DNA of 64,000 nt from Streptomyces nigrescens (GCA_024349765.1 AP026073.1:6014001-6078000); one strand, 5' to 3'; numbered from the stretch's first letter, positions 40,759-49,636 are shown. A program made the numbers and translations. The notes: generated by a model not told the origin, from the sequence alone.

Positions 40759-41346
40759 GTGGCAACGCCCCCTAGCGGATACCCGTACGGTTCCGGGCAG
40801 GAGTCCGGGCCTGTGGGCGAGACCCATCACAACCGCTTCAACTTCCCGTCTGCGCCGAGCCGCCGGCCGCAGCGGCCCCAGCCACCGCAGCCGGGGCCGT
40901 ACGACTCCCAGCCGTACGAGCCGTCGGTGTACGACCAGCCGCAGGCACCGCGCATCCAGCCGGTGCAGCCGCCGCGGAAGCCCGAGCCCGCCCCCTCCGG
41001 GGCGAACAACCCGCTCGTGCGCCCGTACGCCATGACCGGTGGCCGGACCCGGCCGCGCTACCAGCTCGCCATCGAGGCGCTGGTCAGCACGACCGCCGAC
41101 CCGGCCAAGCTGCAGGGCCAGCTGCCGGAGCACCAGCGCATCTGCCACCTCTGCCGCGAGATCAAATCGGTGGCCGAGATCTCGGCCCTCCTCTCCATCC
41201 CCCTCGGCGTCGCCCGAATCCTCGTCGCCGACCTGGCGGAGGCCGGGCTCGTCGCCATCCATCAGCCCGGCGGGGACGAGACCGCCGGCGGACAGCCAGA
41301 TGTGACACTGCTCGAAAGGGTGCTCAGTGGACTTCGCAAGCTCTAG
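40759..41346 (+). CDS. cvnC2: CvnC2, DUF742 protein of conservon 2
   Basis: The 195-residue DUF742 protein is longer than CvnC1 because of an 85-residue Pro/Gln/Tyr-rich N-terminal extension. Its core ('LVRPYAMTGGRTRPRYQLAI', 'EHQRICHLCREIKSVAEISA') is nearly the same as in CvnC1. The GTG at 40759 has GAAGGAGGAG just upstream. It overlaps cvnD2 by 20 bp. Confidence 0.92.
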   Translation: MATPPSGYPYGSGQESGPVGETHHNRFNFPSAPSRRPQRPQPPQPGPYDSQPYEPSVYDQPQAPRIQPVQPPRKPEPAPSGANNPLVRPYAMTGGRTRPRYQLAIEALVSTTADPAKLQGQLPEHQRICHLCREIKSVAEISALLSIPLGVARILVADLAEAGLVAIHQPGGDETAGGQPDVTLLERVLSGLRKL

Positions 41347-41905
41347 CGGTGCAGCCCGCTCCACCACCTCCGCGAAGATCGTGGTGGCGGGCGGCTTCGG
41401 CGTGGGCAAGACCACGTTCGTCGGGGCCGTCTCAGAGATCAATCCGCTGCGTACCGAAGCCGTGATGACCTCCGCCTCCGCGGGGATCGACGACCTCACG
41501 CACGCGCCGGACAAGACGACCACGACCGTGGCGATGGACTTCGGCCGGATCACGCTGGACCAGGACCTGATCCTGTACCTCTTCGGTACGCCGGGCCAGG
41601 ACCGCTTCTGGTTCATGTGGGACGACCTGGTCCGCGGTGCCATCGGTGCCGTCGTCCTGGTGGACACCCGCCGCCTGGCCGACTGCTTCCCGGCCGTCGA
41701 CTACTTCGAGAACAGCGGCCTGCCGTTCGTCATCGCCCTCAACGGCTTCGACGGGCACCAGCCCTACACGCCCGACGAGGTCCGTGAGGCCCTCCAGATC
41801 GGCCCGGACGCCCCGATCATCACCACGGACGCCCGGCACCGCAGCGAGGCCAAGAGCGCGCTCATCACGCTCGTCGAGCACGCCCTGATGGCCCGCCTGC
41901 GCTAG
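41327..41905 (+). CDS. cvnD2: CvnD2, Ras-like GTPase of conservon 2
   Basis: The 192-residue GTPase is nearly identical to CvnD1 beyond the first 20 residues: P-loop 'GGFGVGKTTFVGAVS', 'LFGTPGQDRFWFMWDDL' and 'ALNGFDG' (NGFD in place of NKxD). The main differences from CvnD1 are a shorter N-terminus and a handful of substitutions ('THAPDK' for 'SHVQDK', Val to Ile, Glu to Asp). Confidence 0.94.
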   Translation: MDFASSSGAARSTTSAKIVVAGGFGVGKTTFVGAVSEINPLRTEAVMTSASAGIDDLTHAPDKTTTTVAMDFGRITLDQDLILYLFGTPGQDRFWFMWDDLVRGAIGAVVLVDTRRLADCFPAVDYFENSGLPFVIALNGFDGHQPYTPDEVREALQIGPDAPIITTDARHRSEAKSALITLVEHALMARLR

Positions 41906-41949
41906 CACCGCCGCGTACCGGCCCCCCGTGCCCGTACGCCGCACCAGCC

Positions 41950-41984
41950 GGAAGGCCCCCACATCGCGTGATGCGGGGGCCTTC
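41950..41984. terminator. Terminator after conservon 2
   Basis: GAAGGCCCCC pairs with GGGGGCCTTC, extended by CAT/ATG with one mismatch. It lies between convergent cvnD2 and the DUF4360 gene and may serve both. Confidence 0.75.
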
Positions 41985-42013
41985 GGCGTGTCCGCGGCAC
42001 GAGCCGCGAGCGG

Positions 42014-42670
42014 CTACTTACGCGCCGGGCACTCCTTCCAGGCGAAGTGGTACACGGTGTTGATGCTGCCGTCGGTGGAGTCCATGGCCATGAAGCTGGT
42101 GGCCTTGGGGTCGGCCGACTTGCCGTCCACCCTCAGCTCGGTGTTGATGTTGAAGTAGCGCTCCTCGCCGCAGGGCGCGTAGACGAGCGCGTCGATGTCG
42201 GTCTCGTCCGAGGACTGCCAGTTGTTGTCGTAGGGGCCGGCGAAGCTGTGGCTCTTGCGCGCCGTCTGCTGCTGGCCCTGGAAGTAGTAGTTCGCCTGCT
42301 CCAGGCCCTTGGCGCCGGGGGCCAGCGAGGCGTAACCGCGGTAGTCGGCGCGGGCGATCGCGTAGGTGAAGCCCTGCGGGACGTGGACGTTGAGGGCGAT
42401 CTGGCAGTTCTTGCGGGCGTCGGTGGGCTTGCTGGTGCCGCCCGCCTGGGCGAGGTACTCGCTGTAGGTGACGGTGAAGGCGGTGTTGTCGGGGGCGATG
42501 GCCACCGCGGCGCTGCCGGGTCTGCAGCCCGATCCGTTGACCGTGGCGACGGTAATGGTGATCTTGCCGGTCGGCGGGTCGTCGCCGAACCGCGCTGGTG
42601 TGGTGGGGGATGCCGATCCGGCGAGGAGCAAGGATGCCACTGCGGCACCAGCACTGAGCGTGCTGAGCAT
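42014..42670 (-). CDS. Secreted DUF4360 protein
   Basis: This 218-residue protein starts with a signal peptide (MLSTLSAGAAVASLLLAGSA) followed by a DUF4360 domain: 'ITVATVNGSGCRPGSAAVAI', 'FTVTYSEYLAQAG', 'RKNCQIALNVHVPQGFTYAI' and 'ANYYFQGQQQTA'. Four Cys in the mature part suggest two disulfides. The fold is probably a secreted beta-sandwich; function is unknown. It stands alone between terminators. Confidence 0.85.
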   Translation of the reverse strand: MLSTLSAGAAVASLLLAGSASPTTPARFGDDPPTGKITITVATVNGSGCRPGSAAVAIAPDNTAFTVTYSEYLAQAGGTSKPTDARKNCQIALNVHVPQGFTYAIARADYRGYASLAPGAKGLEQANYYFQGQQQTARKSHSFAGPYDNNWQSSDETDIDALVYAPCGEERYFNINTELRVDGKSADPKATSFMAMDSTDGSINTVYHFAWKECPARK

Positions 42671-42897
42671 GGGCTCTTCCTTCCGGTCGTCCTAGGCCCG
42701 CGGGGCGGGAACACCAGGAGTGAGGATGACGAGCGCATGCCAGCACGGGGATCTCCCCTTGACCAGCTCTGCTCCGCAGGATTGGGGCGAACCTACGCCT
42801 TGATTCGGACGTCGGCTGCCGAATCGGAATACCCGGACGCCGAGGTACTGATGCGACGTCAACTACCTTTGTTCACAAGGAAGTTGAAACGGGAACA
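42671..42897. other. Short non-coding region upstream of the DUF4360 gene
   Basis: No supported gene lies here. It should carry the promoter of the DUF4360 gene; ATTCGGCAGCCGACG-like sequence near 42810-42825 is the only locally A/T-enriched stretch. Confidence 0.35.
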
Positions 42898-42932
42898 GGA
42901 AGGGCCCCGCAGCCGTGCCGCGGGGCCCTTCC
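42898..42932 (-). terminator. Terminator of the accB-accE operon
   Basis: A perfect 13-bp stem (42898-42910 and 42920-42932) with a 9-nt loop lies 12 bp past the accE stop codon. Confidence 0.85.
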
Positions 42933-42944
42933 GTGGGTGTTCGG

Positions 42945-43151
42945 TCAGCGCTGCCAGCTGGTCGCGCCGTGGAAGCCGGTCTGGCGCTCCAGGCGGCGCC
43001 AGCGGGCGGCGGTGGCGCGCGGGCCGGCCGGGGCGGCGGCCGGGCGGTGCGCGGCGCGGGCCAGCAGGACGGCGGTCAGGGCGGCGAGCTCTTCCTCGCT
43101 GGCCTGGCCCTTCTCCACGCGGATCGGGTCGGTGCGGTGGGCAGGATTCAC
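42945..43151 (-). CDS. accE: Acyl-CoA carboxylase epsilon subunit
   Basis: The 68-residue protein resembles the small epsilon subunits of actinobacterial acyl-CoA carboxylases ('IRVEKGQASEEELAALTAVL', 'ARWRRLERQTGFHGATSWQ'), which bind the beta subunit and stimulate the complex. Its position directly downstream of the beta-subunit gene (52-bp gap) supports this. The start is GTG. Confidence 0.88.
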   Translation of the reverse strand: MNPAHRTDPIRVEKGQASEEELAALTAVLLARAAHRPAAAPAGPRATAARWRRLERQTGFHGATSWQR

Positions 43152-43203
43152 GGTGTCTTCTTCTCCGTCGTCGCGTCGTCGGTGAGTCGCGGGTGCGGGA
43201 TGG

Positions 43204-44787
43204 CTACTGGGGCGGGTTGCCGTGCTTGCGGGCCGGGAGGTCGGCGTGCTTGGTGCGCAGCATGTCCAGGGCCCGGATGAGCGTCCGGCGGGTGTCGGCG
43301 GGGTCGATGACGTCGTCGACCAGACCGCGCTCGGCCGCGTAGTACGGGTGCATCAGCTCGGACTTGTACTCCTTGACCATGCGGGTGCGCATGGCCTCGG
43401 AGTCGTCGGCCTCGGCGATCTGCTTGCGGAAGATGACGTTGGCGGCGCCCTCCGCGCCCATCACCGCGATCTCGTTGGTCGGCCAGGCGTAGGTCAGGTC
43501 GGCGCCGATGGACTGGGAGTCCATGACGATGTAGGCGCCGCCGTAGGCCTTGCGCAGCACGATGGAGATGCGCGGCACGGTGGCGTTGCAGTACGCGTAC
43601 AGCAGCTTGGCGCCGTGCCGGATGATGCCGCCGTGCTCCTGGTCGACACCGGGCAGGAAGCCGGGCACGTCGAGCAGGGTGACGATCGGGATGTTGAAGG
43701 CGTCGCACATCTGGACGAAGCGGGCGGCCTTCTCGGACGCCTCGATGTCCAGCACACCGGCCAGCGACTGCGGCTGGTTGGCGATGATGCCGACCACCTT
43801 GCCGTCGAAGCGGCTCAGCGCGCAGATGATGTTGGTCGCCCAGCGCTCGTGGACCTCCAGGTACTCGCCGTCGTCGACGATCTCCTCGATGACCTTGCGC
43901 ATGTCGTACGGGCGGTTGCCGTCGGCCGGCACCAGGTCCAGCAGCGCGTCGCCGGAGCGGTCGGCCGGGTCCTCGCACGGCACCGCCGGCGGGTTCTCGC
44001 GGTTGTTCGCCGGCAGCAGGGAGAGGAGGTAGCGGACCTCCTCCAGGCAGGTCTGCTCGTCGTCGTAGGCGAAGTGGCAGACACCGGACGTCTCGGCGTG
44101 CACATCGGCGCCGCCCAGGCCGTTCTGGGTGATCTCCTCGCCGGTCACCGCACGGACCACGTCCGGGCCGGTGATGAACATCTGGGAGGTCTCGCGGACC
44201 ATGAACACGAAGTCCGTCAGGGCCGGGGAGTAGGCCGCGCCGCCCGCGCACGGGCCGAGCATGACCGAGATCTGCGGGATGACCCCGGAGGCCTTGGTGT
44301 TGCGCTGGAAGATGCCGCCGTAGCCGGCCAGCGCCGAGACGCCCTCCTGGATGCGGGCGCCGGCGCCGTCGTTGAGCGACACCAGCGGGGCACCGGCCTG
44401 GATGGCCATGTCCATGATCTTGTGGATCTTCGTGGCGTGCGCCTCGCCGAGCGCGCCGCCGAAGATCCGGAAGTCGTGTGCGTAGACGAACACCGTGCGG
44501 CCGTGGACCGTGCCCCAGCCGGTGATCACACCGTCGGTGTACGGCTTCTTCGCCTCCAGACCGAAGCCCGTCGCCCGGTGCCGGCGCAGCGGCTCGACCT
44601 CGTTGAACGAGTCCTCGTCCAGCAGCAGCTCGATCCGCTCGCGCGCCGTCAGCTTGCCCTTGGCACGCTGGGCCTCGGTCGCCCGCTCGCTGGGTCCGCG
44701 CCGGACCTGGTCACGGATGGCGTGCAGCTCGGCGACGCGCCCGCGGGCGTCGTTGGCGCCGGCGGGCAGATCTTCGACAGTGGTCAT
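43204..44787 (-). CDS. accB: Acyl-CoA carboxylase beta (carboxyltransferase) subunit
   Basis: This 527-residue carboxyltransferase transfers CO2 from carboxybiotin to acyl-CoA, giving malonyl- or methylmalonyl-CoA for fatty acid and polyketide synthesis. Signatures are 'KGKLTARERIELLLDEDSFN', 'DGAGARIQEGVSALAGYGGI', 'GPCAGGAAYSPALTDFVFMV' and 'LLDVPGFLPGVDQEHGGIIR'. At the substrate-specificity position the sequence reads GGAYIVMD, with Ile at residue 420; S. coelicolor AccB has Ile there and PccB has Asp, so this should be the AccB type accepting acetyl-CoA as well as longer acyl-CoAs. The ATG at 44787 gives a normal length. The biotin-bearing alpha subunit is not in this window. Confidence 0.95.
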   Translation of the reverse strand: MTTVEDLPAGANDARGRVAELHAIRDQVRRGPSERATEAQRAKGKLTARERIELLLDEDSFNEVEPLRRHRATGFGLEAKKPYTDGVITGWGTVHGRTVFVYAHDFRIFGGALGEAHATKIHKIMDMAIQAGAPLVSLNDGAGARIQEGVSALAGYGGIFQRNTKASGVIPQISVMLGPCAGGAAYSPALTDFVFMVRETSQMFITGPDVVRAVTGEEITQNGLGGADVHAETSGVCHFAYDDEQTCLEEVRYLLSLLPANNRENPPAVPCEDPADRSGDALLDLVPADGNRPYDMRKVIEEIVDDGEYLEVHERWATNIICALSRFDGKVVGIIANQPQSLAGVLDIEASEKAARFVQMCDAFNIPIVTLLDVPGFLPGVDQEHGGIIRHGAKLLYAYCNATVPRISIVLRKAYGGAYIVMDSQSIGADLTYAWPTNEIAVMGAEGAANVIFRKQIAEADDSEAMRTRMVKEYKSELMHPYYAAERGLVDDVIDPADTRRTLIRALDMLRTKHADLPARKHGNPPQ

Positions 44788-44800
44788 GTATCGACGGTAC

Positions 44801-44820
44801 GTGTGCGGGGCGCCGCACAC
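44801..44820 (-). promoter_or_regulatory. Palindrome just upstream of accB
   Basis: GTGTGCGG-GGCG-CCGCACAC is a perfect 8-bp inverted repeat, 13 nt upstream of the accB start codon. It could be an operator or a hairpin in the mRNA leader. Carboxylase genes in Streptomyces are known to be controlled by a TetR-type regulator (AccR), but this site has not been tied to it. Confidence 0.5.
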
Positions 44821-45017
44821 CGATGTCGGTTTCGTACAACGTCACATGCGTTTTGGTGGGCAGGCAGTACAGAACCCTCCTGTACGCGGCCCGCGTCCCG
44901 GCCTCCGTTCGGGTGGCCGGGCCCCGGTTCCTCTGTATGAGCCCGACAAACGGCCGCCGAGTGATGTTGTGGTGACCGGTGGTCCGCGGGCCCGGACGAG
45001 CGGCGGTCCGGCGCAGG

Positions 45018-47393
45018 TCAGCGCAGCCGCACCGTGCAGCGGTGGGTGGCGCAGACCGTACCGGGGCGGACCCGCAGCCGCAGGCCCGGGCCGCTCGCCA
45101 GCACCTCGATCGACGGGTCGCGGTCGAGCACCGCCCGCACCGGCCGCGACCAGGTGATCTCCACCGGATCACCGGTCCGCACGGGGGCCGCGACGCACAG
45201 CCGGGCGGTCCGCCCGCCCGGCGCCTTACGCACCAGCACGCTCGCCGGGCCACTGCTGCACAGCGGCCCGGCGCTCCCCGCCCGCCAGAAGTTCGCGGCC
45301 GTTACGCCGAGCGGGTGGACGGCGATCGCCTGGCGGCAGGCGTCGTTGGCGAGCACGGTCAGCCAGTGCGGGTCGGCGGCCCGCGCCGCGACGGCCCGCG
45401 CGGACGCTCCCGGCATCAGGAGATACGCATAACGGGCATCAACCGGATCGAGCCCGTGATCGCACCACAACGTGACATACCGCCTGGTGAACGGTTCCGG
45501 CGACGAGGTGGTGTTGATGTCGTGCCAGGAGCCGGTGCGGGCCTCGCGCAGCGCGTGCAGGGGGGTGCCGCCGGGGAAGACGTAGCCGCCGTGCCCGGCG
45601 AGGTGGGCCCAGCGGGCGCGGCGGAAGGCGGTGCGGCGGCCGAGCGTGCCGGGCTGCCGTACGCCGTCGACGGTGAGCGCGGCCGTGCCGTACTCCCCCA
45701 GGCACCGGTTGTCGACGACGGTCTCGACCGTCACGCCGTCCCGCGCGGCGATCCCGGCGCCCAGGCAGACGACGCAGTCCGCGAGCGCGAACCAGGACTT
45801 CCGGGCGCTCAGCGTCGAGGACAGCCCCCGCAGATGCTGCCCGAGGGCGGCGAATTCCCCGTCGGTGGTCCCCCCGACCCACCGGACGTCGGGCTTCGGC
45901 TCGCCCCAGCCGCCGCCCTCGTTGTCCGCGAGCGGTTTGGTGGAGACGGTCGTGCCGGGCAGCCGGTACGGATCGACGGTCGGCCAGAAGGCATCGGTGT
46001 ACTGGTCCCCGCCGAAGTCCGCACCCCACCAGTACGTCATCCCCGCACCGGTGTGCCAGCCGCGGCGGTTCTCACCGTTGCCGTTCTCGTAGTACGTGAT
46101 CCGGTCCGAGCACATCGCCACGTTCGCGGCCCAGCCGGGGCGGCGGTGCACGGCGCGGTCCATGGCCGCGAAGAGCCGGTGGCCGACGGACTCGGCGGCG
46201 GCGGGCCCGGGCCCGTCGGCGATCTTCCGCAGCCGGGCGAGGTCGGCGACGCCGTACTGCCGGTCGGTGAGCACCGGCAGGGTGCGGTCGCGGGCGATCC
46301 AGCCCTTGACCATCGCGTGCCAACGGTCCCGCTCGGCGGCGCTCGCGCTCTCGCCGAGCAGCGCGATGGCGGCGATCAGCGCATGCCCGTGGTAGTGGTC
46401 GCTGCGCAGCACCCGCCGCTCGTCGTTGCGGAGGTAACCGCGGCTGATCGCACGGCCGTTGACGCTGTCCATCATCAACCCGTTGTGCAGCAGCGGCGCG
46501 TACGCGTGCGCCACGCTGTCCGCGATGATCTGCCGCCCCGGATCGGTGACCTCCCACTCCGACCCGTCGAGCAGCGCGAACAGCCGCCCCAGCCCGTCCA
46601 GCAGAACGTAGCCGTAGGTACCGGAGTAGGCGACCCAGGTGTGCTGCACGAACGAGCCGTCGGCGTAGAGCCCGTCGCCCTCGCTGACGTACGGGAAGAC
46701 CGGCGAGAGGGCGTCCCGGGCCAGTGCGATCTTGGCGGGCGCCCGGCCGAGGATGCCGCGCAGGGCGACCACCCGGCACAGGTCGACGCGGTTGGCTCCG
46801 GTGCTCGTGCCGGTGTAGTCGCCGAGCATCGTGTCCGGCACGAAGTGGTCGACGGCGGCGAGACAGCGCCCGCGCAGTTCCTCGGTCAGCCCGCCCGGCA
46901 GCCGCTCCTCCACGTACACCAGCGTGTCGAGGAGGAGCCTCGGACTCCCGATCTGCCACTCCCACCAGTTGCCGTAACGGGTGGTGCCGGGGTGGTAGAC
47001 GGTGTCGTCCAGATGCGCGAGTCCTTGGCGGACGGCGTCGGCGAGGTCCGGGTCTCCGGTGTGCCCGGTCCCGGCCTGGGCACATGCCTGGGCCATCGTG
47101 TTCAGCCGGCCGTAGCTCTGGGTGATGCCGGAGGGCGGGTCGTACGGGCAGTCCGGCCACAACGAGCCCGCGGCCGGCCGCATGCTCGCCAGGAACCCGG
47201 CGGCGAGTGCGCCGGTCTCCTGAAGCACGGCCGCGTACGGCGGGGCGTCCGGGTCGAACCCGGTCCCGAGCGAGAGCTCGCACCAGCGGCGCCGTAACGG
47301 GGCGTACGGGTCCTCGGCCCCGTACGCGACCGGTCCCGCGAGCCCGCAGGCGCTCACGGCGGACAACGTGAGAAAGCCTCTGCGCTTCAGCAC
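45018..47393 (-). CDS. Secreted polysaccharide lyase family 8 enzyme
   Basis: This 791-residue PL8 lyase (hyaluronate, chondroitin or xanthan lyase family) has a Tat-type signal (MLKRRGFLTLSAVSACGLAG) with KRRGF. The alpha/alpha-barrel domain holds the catalytic residues: Asn in 'GTSTGANRVDLCR', His and Tyr in 'GSFVQHTWVAYSGTYGYVLL', and an Arg/Glu pair further on. 'NGNGENRRGWHTGAGMTYWW' and 'DPYRLPGTTVS' are PL8 signatures. A beta-sandwich C-terminal domain follows. It is secreted and cuts a uronic-acid-containing polysaccharide; which one cannot be told. It appears to be alone, with a long repeat-rich region upstream. Confidence 0.92.
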   Translation of the reverse strand: MLKRRGFLTLSAVSACGLAGPVAYGAEDPYAPLRRRWCELSLGTGFDPDAPPYAAVLQETGALAAGFLASMRPAAGSLWPDCPYDPPSGITQSYGRLNTMAQACAQAGTGHTGDPDLADAVRQGLAHLDDTVYHPGTTRYGNWWEWQIGSPRLLLDTLVYVEERLPGGLTEELRGRCLAAVDHFVPDTMLGDYTGTSTGANRVDLCRVVALRGILGRAPAKIALARDALSPVFPYVSEGDGLYADGSFVQHTWVAYSGTYGYVLLDGLGRLFALLDGSEWEVTDPGRQIIADSVAHAYAPLLHNGLMMDSVNGRAISRGYLRNDERRVLRSDHYHGHALIAAIALLGESASAAERDRWHAMVKGWIARDRTLPVLTDRQYGVADLARLRKIADGPGPAAAESVGHRLFAAMDRAVHRRPGWAANVAMCSDRITYYENGNGENRRGWHTGAGMTYWWGADFGGDQYTDAFWPTVDPYRLPGTTVSTKPLADNEGGGWGEPKPDVRWVGGTTDGEFAALGQHLRGLSSTLSARKSWFALADCVVCLGAGIAARDGVTVETVVDNRCLGEYGTAALTVDGVRQPGTLGRRTAFRRARWAHLAGHGGYVFPGGTPLHALREARTGSWHDINTTSSPEPFTRRYVTLWCDHGLDPVDARYAYLLMPGASARAVAARAADPHWLTVLANDACRQAIAVHPLGVTAANFWRAGSAGPLCSSGPASVLVRKAPGGRTARLCVAAPVRTGDPVEITWSRPVRAVLDRDPSIEVLASGPGLRLRVRPGTVCATHRCTVRLR

Positions 47394-47864
47394 GCTTGTA
47401 GCATCCCCACGTTTTTGCGGGGCCTACCACGTACCCGTCTCTCCCGCCGTCGTTGTTGCTCGCCGTTGCGCGCTTTGCGGCGCCCCGCACGTACCCGGCT
47501 TTCCCGCCGCGGGGCTTGTTCGCCGTTGCGCCTGGCGGCGGGCGTGGTGTTGTCGGGTGCGGTGCCGGCCCTCCAGACTTCGTCCTCCGGTCCACCCCCT
47601 CCCGTGAGTGGGAGTTTCTGAGCTGGTTGGGGGCGGGCCTGATCTGTTGCCTGCGCGCACGTGGGCATTACGTGCACCCCCACCATCGTTCCCTTCCCCC
47701 CAACGGGAGGGGACGGGCCGGAGGGGCCGGTTGTGTGGACGTAAAGCGTCAGCAGTCCACACAACCGGCCCCGGAGGCCCGTCACCGCACCCAACAACAA
47801 CCCAGCCCGCCGCAGGCGCAACGGCGAGAAACCACCGCGGCGGGACAGCCAGGTACGTGGGGAG
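47394..47864. repeat. Repeat-rich intergenic region with inverted copies and a long hairpin
   Basis: This 471-bp region has no supported gene. A roughly 44-bp repeat starting CACGTACCCG and ending TCGCCGTTGCGC occurs at 47428-47471 and 47488-47531, and again in inverted orientation near 47817-47862 (reads CGCAACGGCGAGAAACC...GGTACGTGGGG). Between them, 47723-47740 and 47755-47772 form a perfect 18-bp hairpin with a 14-nt loop, with further pairing (GACGGGCC/GGCCCGTC) outside it. The unit may be a dispersed intergenic repeat family of the genome. Confidence 0.7.
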
Positions 47865-49505
47865 TTATTCCTGCGGCTCGACCCCAGCCCGCAGCAACCC
47901 GTACGCGTACGCGTCGTCCAGTGCCTGCCAGGACGCCGCGATGACGTTTTCCGCTACGCCGACCGTGGACCACTCGCCGCGGCCGTCGCTGGTGGAGACC
48001 AGGACGCGGGTGATGGAGCCGGTGCCGAGGGCGCCTTCCAGGATGCGGACCTTGTAGTCGACGAGTTCCATGTGGGCGAGCTGCGGATAGATCCGCTCCA
48101 GGCCCACCCGCAGCGCGCGGTCGAGCGCGTTGACCGGGCCGTTGCCCTCCGCGGTGGCGACGATCCGCTCGCCCTTGGCCCACAGCTTCACGGTCGCCTC
48201 GTTGGCGTGCGTGCCGTCGGGGCGGTCCTCGACGATCGCCCGCCAGGACTCGACGGTGAAGTAGCGCAGGGCCTTGCCGCGGACCTCCTCGCGCAGCAGC
48301 AGTTCGAAGGAGGCGTCGGCCGCCTCGTACGTGTAGCCGGCCAGTTCGCGTTCCTTGACGCGTTCGACGACCCGGCCGACCAACTCGCGGTCGCCGCCCA
48401 GGTCGATGCCCAGTTCCTTGCCCTTGAGCTCGATGGAGGCGCGGCCGGCCATGTCGGAGACCAGCATCCGCATCGTGTTCCCGACCAGCGCCGGGTCGAT
48501 GTGCTGGTAGAGGTCCGGGTCCACCTTGATCGCGGAGGCGTGCAGACCGGCCTTGTGGGCGAAGGCGGAGACGCCGACGTAGGGCTGGTGGGTGGAGGGG
48601 GTGAGGTTGACGACCTCGGCGATGGCGTGCGAGATCCGGGTGGTCTCGGCGAGCTTGCCCTCGGGCAGCACCTGCCGGCCGTACTTGAGCTGCAGCGCGG
48701 CGACGACCGGGAAGAGGTTGGAGTTGCCGACCCGCTCGCCGTAGCCGTTGGCGGTGCACTGGACGTGGGTGGCGCCGGCGTCCACCGCGGCGAGGGTGTT
48801 GGCGACCGCGCAGCCGGTGTCGTCCTGGGCGTGGATACCGAGCCGGACGCCGGTGTCCGCGAGGACGGTCCGGACGACCGCGGTGACCTGCGCGGGAAGC
48901 ATCCCGCCGTTGGTGTCGCAGAGCACCACGACATCCGCACCGGCCTCCCCGGCCGTGCGGACGACCTGCTTGGCGTAGACCGGGTCCAGCGCGTAGCCGT
49001 CGAAGAAGTGCTCGCAGTCGAGGAAGACCCGGCGGCCCTGCGAACGGAGGTAGGCGACGGTGTCCCGGACCATCGCGAGGTTCTCCTCCGGGGTGGTGCG
49101 CAGCGCCAGTTCGACGTGTCCGACGTGGGACTTGGCGACCAGCGTGATGATCGGGGCCCCGGAGGCCAGCAGGGCGGCGACCTGGGGGTCGTCCTCGACG
49201 CGGACGCCGGCCTTGCGGGTGGCGCCGAACGCGACCAGCTGGGCGTGCCGGAAGTCGATCTCCTCGCGGGCGCGCTGGAAGAACTCGGTGTCCCGGGGGT
49301 TGGCGCCGGGCCAGCCGCCCTCGATGAAGCCGACGCCGTACTCGTCGAGGTGCCGGGCGATGGTCAGCTTGTCGGCGACGGTGAGGTTGATGCCCTCGCG
49401 CTGCGCACCGTCGCGGAGGGTGGTGTCGAAGACGTGGAAGTCGTCGGGCACCGCGCCGGCGGGACGGGGGGCGGGCGACGGGGAGGCTTGGGGTGCGTCC
49501 GTCAT
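47865..49505 (-). CDS. cimA: Citramalate synthase
   Basis: CimA condenses pyruvate and acetyl-CoA to citramalate, a threonine-independent route to 2-oxobutyrate for isoleucine. The 546-residue protein has the DRE-TIM barrel ('VFDTTLRDGAQREGINLTVA', 'GWPGANPRDTEFF', 'VLCDTNGGMLPAQV', 'GIHAQDDTGCAVANTLAAVD') and a C-terminal LeuA-type regulatory dimer domain. The TTLRDGAQ start and the 'GYGERVGNSNL' segment separate this group from ordinary LeuA. The ATG at 49505 has CAGGAG upstream. Transcription probably passes an attenuator-like terminator in the leader. Confidence 0.9.
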   Translation of the reverse strand: MTDAPQASPSPAPRPAGAVPDDFHVFDTTLRDGAQREGINLTVADKLTIARHLDEYGVGFIEGGWPGANPRDTEFFQRAREEIDFRHAQLVAFGATRKAGVRVEDDPQVAALLASGAPIITLVAKSHVGHVELALRTTPEENLAMVRDTVAYLRSQGRRVFLDCEHFFDGYALDPVYAKQVVRTAGEAGADVVVLCDTNGGMLPAQVTAVVRTVLADTGVRLGIHAQDDTGCAVANTLAAVDAGATHVQCTANGYGERVGNSNLFPVVAALQLKYGRQVLPEGKLAETTRISHAIAEVVNLTPSTHQPYVGVSAFAHKAGLHASAIKVDPDLYQHIDPALVGNTMRMLVSDMAGRASIELKGKELGIDLGGDRELVGRVVERVKERELAGYTYEAADASFELLLREEVRGKALRYFTVESWRAIVEDRPDGTHANEATVKLWAKGERIVATAEGNGPVNALDRALRVGLERIYPQLAHMELVDYKVRILEGALGTGSITRVLVSTSDGRGEWSTVGVAENVIAASWQALDDAYAYGLLRAGVEPQE

Positions 49506-49614
49506 GCGGTCTGGCTCCTGTCGGGTTCTCGGTCTACCGGAATAACCGGTGCCACCGCCCCTCCATGCTCCCTCGCGCTCCGCCTCCGGTGGGGTGTGGG
49601 CCGGAAACGAAAAA

Positions 49615-49636
49615 ACCTCTCGCGGGTGCGAGAGGT
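49615..49636 (-). promoter_or_regulatory. Attenuator-like terminator hairpin in the cimA leader
   Basis: ACCTCTCGC (49615-49623) and GCGAGAGGT (49628-49636) form a perfect 9-bp stem with loop GGGT; on the minus strand it is followed by TTTTTT. It lies about 110 nt upstream of the cimA start codon, that is inside the leader, not after a gene. A second hairpin (49669-49674 with 49682-49687) lies between it and the leader ORF. Confidence 0.7.

Noticed and set aside
43222-44940. A 572-codon plus-strand frame opposite accB
   Set aside because: Antisense to the well-identified carboxyltransferase; reads as Asp/Val/Gly/His-rich sequence without motifs.
47428-47862. Repeats near 47.4-47.9 kb as a CRISPR array
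   Set aside because: Only two direct and one inverted copy, unequal spacing, units not identical and no cas genes.
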